From S015-6 sp964384945 (GTDB lineage Bacteria; Desulfobacterota; DSWW01), in the NCBI GenBank assembly GCA_964384945.1, contig CAYLMK010000009.1, positions 62,001-126,000 on the forward strand: a stretch of 64,000 bases of DNA, written 5' to 3'. This document shows, piece by piece, positions 58,360 to 64,000 of this stretch; position 1 is the first letter of the stretch, and every line of letters starts with the position of its first letter. The position numbers and the translations under genes are program-made. Below the pieces are notes generated by a model. That model saw only the letters and a list, made by a program, of their open reading frames with translations, did not search any database and was not told the origin of the DNA.

Positions 58360-59685
58360 ATGGACGGCCTGTTCTCCCCCGCGATGACCCGGCGAGATTT
58401 CTTGTCTCTGTCGGCCATGACCGCCGCTGCCTGGGCGGCCGGCTGTGCCGCCAATCCGGTCACAGGCCGAAGGCAGTTGATGCTGGTCAGCGAGGATCAG
58501 GAGATCCAGCTCGACAAGCAGAATTCGCCTTACCAGCTCTCGGCCGACTACGGCGTGACCCAGGATCCGCAGCTTGCCGCCTATCTCAGCCGCACAGGGA
58601 GTCATCTGGCCGCGAACACCCATCGCCCCGGCATGCCCTATGCCTTTCACGTGGTGAACGCCACCTATGTCAATGCGTACGCCTTTCCCGGGGGCAGCAT
58701 CGCCGCCACGCGGGCGATCCTGCTTCAACTGAAGAACGAAGCCGAGCTGGCCGCCCTGCTGGGTCACGAGCTGGGGCACGTGAACGCCCGCCACACGGCC
58801 CAGATCATGTCCAAGAGCATGCTGGCCACCGCAGTGATCGGAGGGCTGGCCGGTGCGGTTCAGGCCCGGACCGGCTACGGCGGCCTGGCCGCTCAACTCG
58901 GCATGCTGGGTTCGGGCGCGCTCCTGGCCGCCTACAGCAGGGACAACGAACGCCAGGCCGACTCCCTGGGCCTGGCCTACATGGTAAAGGCAGGCTATGG
59001 CCCGGAGGGCATGGTGGGGTTGATGGAGATGCTCAATTCCATGTCCAAGGGGCATCACAGAGCTGCCGATTTGTTGTTCGCCACCCACCCCATGAGCGAC
59101 GAACGGTATCAGACGGCCGTGAGAGAGGCGAACACTTCCTATGCCGCCGCCAAGGGCCAGCCCCTGTACCCGGAGCGCTACATGGATCAGACCGCCGGCC
59201 TTCGCCGCATCAAGGGCGCCATCGAGGCCATGCAGAAGGGGGAGTCCGCCATGGCCGCAGAGAAGTATGCGACCGCGGAGGAGCAACTGGGCCTGGCCCT
59301 GAAGCAGGCGCCTGACGACTACACCGGCCTGCTGCTGATGGCCAAGTGCCAGCTCGCTCAGAAGAAGGTCAAGGCAGCCGCGCCCTACCTGGCCAAGGCG
59401 CGCCAGGTGTATCCCGAGGAGGCCCAGGCCCACTACCTGGGGGGCTATGCGCACCTTCAGCAAAAGCAGTACGACGAGGCGATCGGCGCCTTCGACGCTT
59501 ACAACAAGCGCCTTCCCGGCAATCCCTACGTCGCCTTCTTCAAGGGCCTGGCCTACGAAGGCTCGAACCGCAAGGAACCGGCCGCGCAGCAATACGTGCA
59601 ATTCCTCAAGTCGGTCAAAGAGGGCGACAAGGCCCAGTACGCCTACCGCCGGCTGGTCGAATGGGGCTACGTGACAGGGCAATGA
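58360..59685 (+). CDS. M48 family metalloprotease with TPR C-terminus
   Basis: A 441-residue protein. The N-terminus TRRDFLSLSAMTAAAWAAGC is a Tat-type lipoprotein signal with Cys as the lipidation site. The catalytic motif is LLGHELGHVNARH (HExxH, about 133) with the third ligand Glu in NERQADSLGL. The peptidase domain ends near residue 260 and TPR repeats follow (AMQKGESAMAAEKYATAEEQ and on). Related to BepA/YfgC, which cares for outer-membrane proteins. It probably acts in the periplasm on misassembled proteins. Confidence 0.9.
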   Translation: MDGLFSPAMTRRDFLSLSAMTAAAWAAGCAANPVTGRRQLMLVSEDQEIQLDKQNSPYQLSADYGVTQDPQLAAYLSRTGSHLAANTHRPGMPYAFHVVNATYVNAYAFPGGSIAATRAILLQLKNEAELAALLGHELGHVNARHTAQIMSKSMLATAVIGGLAGAVQARTGYGGLAAQLGMLGSGALLAAYSRDNERQADSLGLAYMVKAGYGPEGMVGLMEMLNSMSKGHHRAADLLFATHPMSDERYQTAVREANTSYAAAKGQPLYPERYMDQTAGLRRIKGAIEAMQKGESAMAAEKYATAEEQLGLALKQAPDDYTGLLLMAKCQLAQKKVKAAAPYLAKARQVYPEEAQAHYLGGYAHLQQKQYDEAIGAFDAYNKRLPGNPYVAFFKGLAYEGSNRKEPAAQQYVQFLKSVKEGDKAQYAYRRLVEWGYVTGQ

Positions 59686-59814
59686 GGAAGAGAGCCGACG
59701 AGGACCGGCGGCTACACATGACGCCGCCCACGGCCGCCGTTCCCGCGCGCCTGCATGCCCTCGCGAGGAAGGGGCTTATTGTATGCACCTCCGGCGATGT
59801 GCCGGGGTTTCACG

Positions 59815-60429
59815 CTATGCGCCAGACCTGTTCTCAAAAAGCTCCATGTAAAAGTGCTCTCCGGCCTCCACGGTCGCCTGTGCAGGCAGCCTTAGAGCGG
59901 CCCTCAGTTCTTCAGGAGAAAACCGTATGTGCAGCGGCGGGCCGAAGGGGGTTTCCCGCTTCACGATCTCGACGATGGCCAGCCTGCCATGAGGCGCAAG
60001 AAGGCGTGTGACTTCGGCCTCGAATCTCTTGAACTGCTCCGGGGAAAAGCCGTGGACCACCGTCGAGAGATAGACAAGGTCGAAGGCGGATGCCGGTAAG
60101 TCCGTTGCCTTCGTGATGTCCCCTGCCACCGCCACGATGTTCGTTCCGGCGGTTTCCTCGCGGAGCGCCGCAATGCTCGTCTCGTCGGGGTCGAGAGCGT
60201 ACACTCTTCCTCCGCTTCCAACCCGTTTCGAAAACTCCTTGGACATGTAACCGTTCCCGCAGCCCGCGTCGAGCACCGTCTGCCCCGGCGCTATCCCGAG
60301 CGCCGCAAGAATGGCCTCCTTGTTCAGAAGGCCTTCCGAGGACTTCCCCCGGTGTTGATGTTCCTGTGCGGAACGCTTCTCACCGTCCGCGATCCCCGTG
60401 CAATCCCCGTCCTCCGATCTCCGCTTCAT
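59815..60429 (-). CDS. SAM-dependent methyltransferase (class I)
   Basis: A 204-residue protein. TVLDAGCGNGYMSKEFSKRV (about 51) is the SAM-binding motif I; YALDPDE follows (motif II). FDLVYLSTVVHGFSPEQF and LLAPHGRLAIVEI complete the fold. ATG 60429 is chosen because the frame upstream runs antisense to the VOC gene. It is related to UbiE/arsenite methyltransferase-type enzymes; the substrate is unknown. Confidence 0.83.
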   Translation of the reverse strand: MKRRSEDGDCTGIADGEKRSAQEHQHRGKSSEGLLNKEAILAALGIAPGQTVLDAGCGNGYMSKEFSKRVGSGGRVYALDPDETSIAALREETAGTNIVAVAGDITKATDLPASAFDLVYLSTVVHGFSPEQFKRFEAEVTRLLAPHGRLAIVEIVKRETPFGPPLHIRFSPEELRAALRLPAQATVEAGEHFYMELFENRSGA

Positions 60430-60463
60430 CTCAAATCGTCCTCCATCCAACGGCGCGCATGAT

Positions 60464-60880
60464 CTATGCGTCTTCATCCTTGGGGCCCACCCAGAACAAA
60501 GGATTATGAGCCACCTCCCACAGATGACCATCGAGATCCTTGAAGTAACCACGGTAGCCGCCCCAGAAAACCCTCTCGGGCTTCCTGACCAGGGTCGCAC
60601 CGGCCTCGACCGCTTGTGATACGACCTCATCAACTTCCTGTTCCGAGCTGACATTGTGGGAAAGTGAAAAAGACTCGAAACCCCTTCCTTCCGGAGATAC
60701 CGCAGCATCTTTGGCCAAGGCTTCTCGTCCATACAATCCCAGCCAGGTGCCGTTGAGCGTGAAGAGCGCGACTTCCGGCGGTGATTCCATTCGAGGAAAA
60801 CCGAGCCCCTTCTCGTAGAACTCAACCGCCGCCGCCAGGTCGCGGACACCAAGAGTGATCATGCTTATCCTTGGCTTCAT
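60464..60880 (-). CDS. VOC-family (glyoxalase/dioxygenase fold) protein
   Basis: A 138-residue protein of two beta-alpha-beta-beta-beta units. ISMITLGVRDLAAAVEFYEK is the first and GYFKDLDGHLWEVAHNP the last, with His and Glu candidates for the metal. It is 34 bases upstream of the methyltransferase on the same strand and probably in the same transcript. Function unknown; many such proteins bind metals or antibiotics. Confidence 0.85.
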   Translation of the reverse strand: MKPRISMITLGVRDLAAAVEFYEKGLGFPRMESPPEVALFTLNGTWLGLYGREALAKDAAVSPEGRGFESFSLSHNVSSEQEVDEVVSQAVEAGATLVRKPERVFWGGYRGYFKDLDGHLWEVAHNPLFWVGPKDEDA

Positions 60881-61362
60881 GGCCGGCAGCCCCTTCGTTC
60901 AGTCACACCGAGCTCCCCCCAACCTCTCGATTTCCCTCATGATTTCGCCTCTTTACAAAAGTCTGCCTTGCCCTTCTCCTATTATCACCCGGACCGGCCA
61001 TTCACTTCAAAACTCAATCTACTCATCCTCACCTGCCGCCCGGAGCGCTGCCGCGGCCCCGCCGCCGCGCATTTCTGTGATTCATAGATGCACTTCACAA
61101 GGCCCTGAAAGACCGAATCCTGGAAGAGGCCGTCCATGCGGCACGGAGACTGACGCCATGCGAACGCCCCTTTGTTGAATCGATCAACTTGCCCGGCGAA
61201 TCTATTGTATATGAACCCGAACCCGCCTGGCGAATCCTTACCCCACCTATGCGAGAATATCTCCCGCAAAGACTCTCCGGTCTCATATGGTTTTCGGGGC
61301 AATCCCTGTCGACGCCCTGTGTAAGTTGAAGCGTGCAACAAATTCGAATCAGGAGGTATGCC
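60881..61362. other. 482-bp gap with a decayed gene fragment and an ATG-less open frame
   Basis: No intact gene is visible. 61011-61078 resembles the 3' end of the SbcC-like gene. From 61081 to 61329 the frame stays open for 82 codons with no ATG; in it ALKDRILEEAVHAARRLTPC and the next residues ERP recall the RRLTPEER segment of short hypothetical proteins, so it may be a second remnant. The ribosome site AGGAGGT of the next gene closes the gap. Confidence 0.4.
61011..61078 (+). pseudogene. Degenerate copy of the SbcC-like gene's 3' end
   Basis: ACTCATCCTCACCTGCCGCC and the next bases (CGGAGCG...CCGCGGCC) match 58101-58168 at roughly four of five positions. In frame this would read LILTCRPERCRGPAA against the real LFILTCHPERYRGLADA. 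No upstream part of the ATPase gene is present. Confidence 0.55.
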
Positions 61363-62088
61363 ATGCAATGCAAGGTCACCGAAATCGGACCGGACACGTA
61401 CCGTCTCTCCACGTTTCACCCTGATTTCGGGATCCAGTTCAACCAGATCCTGATCAAGGATGATGAGCCGTTCCTCATGCACACGGGCTTCAAGGGCATG
61501 TTTCGGACCACGCTGGACGGCCTCGAGTCGGTCCTCGATCCCGCCAAGCTCCGATGGATCGGGTTCAGCCACTTTGAATCCGACGAGTGTGGGGCATTGA
61601 ACCGGTGGCTCGGGATCGCGCCGAAGGCGCAGGCGGTCTGCAGCTTTGTCGGTGTGACGGTCAATGTCAACGATTTCGCGGACCGGCCGCCCCGCCCGCT
61701 CCAGGACCACGAAGTACTTGAAATCGGGCGGCACCGCCTGCGCTTTCTTTCAACCCCGCATGTTCCCCATGCATGGGATGCAGGTCTCTTCTTCGACGAG
61801 ACGGAAAGGACGCTTCTGTGTTCGGATCTGTTCTTTCAGCCGGGAGATCCCGAGCCGCTCATCGAGTCCGGAATCGTCGAGGCTGCGAGAGAACCGATCC
61901 GTCGCGGGCTCACCAGCCCGCTCGGAAAGGACATGCCTTACACCCCGTACACCGACAGCACCCTTCAACGGCTCGCTGCCCTGAAACCAGGGACCCTGGC
62001 GACCATGCACGGCTCTTCCTACCGCGGCGACGGCGAGAGGGCGATCCTCGAACTGTCCGCGGTGATCCGGGACCTTCTGGGCAAGTAA
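61363..62088 (+). CDS. Flavodiiron/ODP-type metallo-beta-lactamase-fold protein
   Basis: A 241-residue protein. FSHFESDECGALNRWL (about 63-78) is the H-x-E-x-D motif of the oxygen-binding diiron protein (ODP)/flavodiiron domain, with Glu where many members have a second His. HVPHAWDAGLFFDET and MHGSSYRGDGERA carry further ligands. There is no flavodoxin domain. ODP-only proteins sense or reduce oxygen/NO in anaerobes. ATG 61363 lies five bases after a full AGGAGGT. Confidence 0.8.
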   Translation: MQCKVTEIGPDTYRLSTFHPDFGIQFNQILIKDDEPFLMHTGFKGMFRTTLDGLESVLDPAKLRWIGFSHFESDECGALNRWLGIAPKAQAVCSFVGVTVNVNDFADRPPRPLQDHEVLEIGRHRLRFLSTPHVPHAWDAGLFFDETERTLLCSDLFFQPGDPEPLIESGIVEAAREPIRRGLTSPLGKDMPYTPYTDSTLQRLAALKPGTLATMHGSSYRGDGERAILELSAVIRDLLGK

Positions 62089-62145
62089 AGACGTGGTCTT
62101 GACCGGGCAACATTCTTGCCTGCGAATGTCGCCCACAGCCAGTGA

Positions 62146-62187
62146 CGCTTCATCCTCAACTGCCTCCCGGAGCGCTGGCAGGGCCAT
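62146..62187 (+). pseudogene. Second degenerate copy of the SbcC-like gene's 3' end
   Basis: CTTCATCCTCAACTGCCTCC followed by CGGAGCGCTGGCAGGGCC matches 58109-58146 at about four of five positions; in frame FILNCLPERWQG against FILTCHPERYRG. It lies between the MBL-fold gene and the HNH gene, without the rest of the ATPase. Confidence 0.5.
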
Positions 62188-62210
62188 GAACAGCCCTACA
62201 AAGTCAATAA

Positions 62211-62222
62211 AACACTAGTGTT
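62211..62222. promoter_or_regulatory. 12-bp palindrome upstream of the HNH promoter
   Basis: AACACTAGTGTT is a perfect palindrome ending three bases before the -35 box at 62226. Placement fits an operator or activator site. Confidence 0.35.
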
Positions 62223-62225
62223 CAC

Positions 62226-62254
62226 TTGACATTTCAGCCACATTTTACTATACT
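62226..62254 (+). promoter_or_regulatory. Near-consensus sigma-70 promoter of the HNH gene
   Basis: TTGACA (62226-62231) and TATACT (62249-62254) are exactly 17 bases apart, in an AT-rich region. The leader to the first start at 62339 is about 78 bases. Confidence 0.7.
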
Positions 62255-62338
62255 TGTACTTGTAACTCCCCACTGAGATTTTCAGCCACCACAATCATAT
62301 AACATCACTACTTTTATGTGTAGCCGTCCGGCTTCATC

Positions 62339-63517
62339 ATGAACGTCCGGCAAGTCCGGGGAGGTCTCATGCTGACCAACACTGCTTCCTCGTCGAATGA
62401 ACCCGCGGAGGGCAACGGCCCCCTGGAGCCGGATGTGGGGCTGCTCTCCCCCGAGGAACTCGAGGAGGAGATCGCCGAACTCTGTGTTCACATCGACGCG
62501 GCCACGTACCGGCTCCTTCGAGCCATAGGCGAGTTGGACCGGCGGGAGGCCTGGGCGCCCGGTTTCCAGTCCGTGGCCCACTGGCTGAGCTGGCGGGTCG
62601 GCATCGACCTGGTCACGGCCAGGCAGAAGGTGCGCGTAGCCCGGGCACTCGAGAACCTGCCTCGGATCCGCGAGGCTTTCCGTCAGGGCAAGTTGAGTTA
62701 CTCGAAGGGCCGGGCCATGTCCCGGATCGCGACCCCTGAGACCGAATCGTACCTGCTGTACATCGCCGAGAACGGCACGGCCTGCCACATGGAGAGGCTG
62801 GTCCGTTCCTACCAGCGCGTATCGAGAGCCGAGGACCCAGAGGAGGCCAGGCGCCAACGGGAAGACCGTTACCTGGAGATCTACCCGGATGACGACGGGA
62901 TGGTCATCATCCGGGGCCGGCTCCCGAGGGAGGTGGCTGCGCTTCTCGAGAAGGCCCTGGAGGCGGCGATGGATGCCCTGAACCAAGAAGAGCCGGGCCC
63001 CGTCATTCCCACGCAGTCGGGAATCCCCCAGCACCAGAGCGGTACTCCCGATCCCGCGGAATTGCACAACCCATGTTCAGGTGCCGCACCGGAGGCCATC
63101 GCGAAGTCGCGCAACCAGAGCAGAGGCACCGGGACTCACGATTCCGCGGAATCGTGTACACCCGGCGTCGTTCCCGCGGAGGCGGGAATCCGGGAGCACC
63201 AGATCGATCTCCAACTTCCCAAGAGTTTTCTGGCATCGCGGACACGGCCCGTAGCCCGACCGGCAGACGATTCCGCGGAATCGTCTGCGTCCTCGGGCCC
63301 TGCCGATCCCGCCTGCCCGGAGCGAGCCGCCCGCTTCGCCCTTTCGCCCGGCGGGGGCTGGGCCGGACCGGCCGGGGGGAACCATATCAGGTCACCATTC
63401 ACGTGGATTCGGCAATTCTTGCCGACGAAGCCGATGACGGCGTCTGTGAACTGGAGAACGGAGACGGGATTTCAGGCGAAGCGTGCCGGCGCATCGCATG
63501 CGACGCCCCAACAGTGA
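62339..63517 (+). pseudogene. DUF222 part of a DUF222/HNH endonuclease gene, frameshifted
   Basis: The first reading frame gives 392 residues. Residues about 35-205 are a DUF222 helical domain (EEIAELCVHIDAATYRLLRA; VGIDLVTARQKVRVARALEN; MVIIRGRLPREVAALLEKAL). From about 220 the sequence turns into low-complexity Pro/Ser/Ala text made from palindromic repeats (DSAES units) and never reaches the HNH motif. The HNH part continues in another frame, which is open from 62893 onward, so the shift happened between about 62893 and 63385. ATG 62369 is an alternative start. The promoter at 62226 is still intact. A programmed shift or sequence error cannot be excluded. Confidence 0.65.
63002..63288. repeat. 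Palindromic element cluster inside the DUF222/HNH gene
   Basis: Two GTCATTCCC/GCGGGAATCC-type elements lie at 63002-63025 and 63167-63191. A perfect 20-bp palindrome (half-site CACGATTCCG) spans 63137-63156, and a perfect 26-bp palindrome (half-site GCAGACGATTCCG) spans 63263-63288; a degenerate copy centres on 63056. Spacing of the palindromes is about 90 and 129 bases. They occupy the linker between the two protein domains and both relevant frames stay open across them. Confidence 0.7.
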
Positions 63518-64000
63518 CCGTGATCCGGGACGACCAGGGGAATCTGCTTGACGTCGGCCGCAAGGCCCGGAAGATTTCCACGCCCCTGTGGCGGGCCCTG
63601 ATGAGCCGGGACCGGACGTGTCAGTTCCCAGGCTGCCCGAGAACCCGCCACCTGCAGGCCCATCACATCGAGCACTGGGCCAAAGGGGGCGAGACGAGCC
63701 CGACCAATCTCATTCTGCTCTGCAGGGCGCACCACTGGGCGGTGCACGATGGCGGCCTTCGGGTCGATGGCCGGGCGCCCTACGGGCTTGTCTTCTATCG
63801 GGAGGACGGAAGCGTTCTTCCGGTCTCTCCTCCGCGACTTCCCATCCGGGGAGCGGCCGGCGAAACCCTGAAAGAGGTGAACCGGAAGCACGGACTCGAG
63901 CTCTCGGCCAATACGGTCGACCGCTTCTGGGACGGAGGGGCCATGGATTACCACATGGCAGTCGAGGGCCTGCTCGACTGCGAACGCCATAACTCAGATG
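63313..64000 (+). pseudogene. HNH nuclease part of the DUF222/HNH gene, other frame (runs off right edge)
   Basis: Frame 1 (codons counted from 63313) reads RPFARRGLGRTGRGEPYQV, then TIHVDSAILADEADDGVCEL and the HNH core RTCQFPGCPRTRHLQAHHIE with HWAKGGETSPTNLILLCRAH and HW following. CxxC, the HHI catalytic site and the CRAHH end are all present, so the nuclease half is intact in sequence but out of frame with its N-terminal half. It is open to the window edge. The family (13E12-like repeats) is a genome-wide multi-copy element, probably a homing-type or defence nuclease. Confidence 0.7.

Noticed and set aside
1..64000. tRNA, rRNA or CRISPR array
   Set aside because: I looked in the intergenic gaps and saw no cloverleaf, rRNA or regularly spaced repeats.

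Overview
The window is high-GC DNA with dense gene packing. The gene content suggests an anaerobe of the Desulfobacterota (former Deltaproteobacteria). The pointers are corrinoid methyltransferase genes, CoA transferases and thiolases typical of acid degradation, a cytochrome b/Rieske/octaheme cytochrome cluster, DUF6165 beside a glycosyltransferase, and dispersed REP-like repeats. This placement is inference; no rRNA or marker gene is present. I saw no tRNA, rRNA, CRISPR array, intact transposase or prophage.

Layout. 1-2275: 3' part of an MttB-like methyltransferase gene with a GPH-type symporter. 2417-3835: DUF6165 and a family 9 glycosyltransferase. 3879-8074: a CoA-transferase/thiolase/OB-fold set with a divergent second thiolase. 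8222-9100: a membrane-anchored nitroreductase. 9491-19105: a compact RiPP (ribosomally made, modified peptide) locus. 19254-23681: two metallo-beta-lactamase-fold enzymes and a lipoprotein Ntn hydrolase. 23933-28220: a TetR-controlled aminotransferase, a CoA transferase and a strip of fused gene remnants. 28281-34342: small proteins, then a corrinoid methyl-transfer operon. 34589-37646: a Gld-like ABC system. 37835-39938: an RRM protein and an acyl-CoA synthetase. 40104-44324: cytochrome b, Rieske protein and octaheme cytochrome c. 44332-53317: mixed metabolic and regulatory genes with two likely gene remnants. 53409-62088: an outer-membrane-like protein, an SbcCD-like pair, an M48 protease and small enzymes. 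62339-64000: a DUF222/HNH gene broken into two frames by palindromic repeats.

The most interesting part is the RiPP locus. A 63-residue precursor (10290-10481) ends in a perfectly symmetric Cys/Gly core, C-GGG-C-G-C-G-C-GGG-C. It is followed by two radical SAM/SPASM enzymes, two PqqD-type peptide chaperones, an HprK-like kinase, a signal-peptidase-like protein with Cys in place of the catalytic Ser, a nucleotidyltransferase, an ABC-2 exporter and a methyltransferase. A glycosyltransferase-like gene overlaps the precursor start. No lasso cyclase, YcaO or lanthionine synthetase is present. The likely order of events is leader recognition by the PqqD proteins, radical modification of the Cys/Gly core, tailoring, cleavage and export. 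The product is not one I recognise.

Other points of note are a strong TetR promoter/operator, a palindrome inside a thiolase promoter, two degenerate copies of the 3' end of the SbcC-like gene, and a fused remnant of a biotin-dependent carboxylase and an acyl-CoA ligase.
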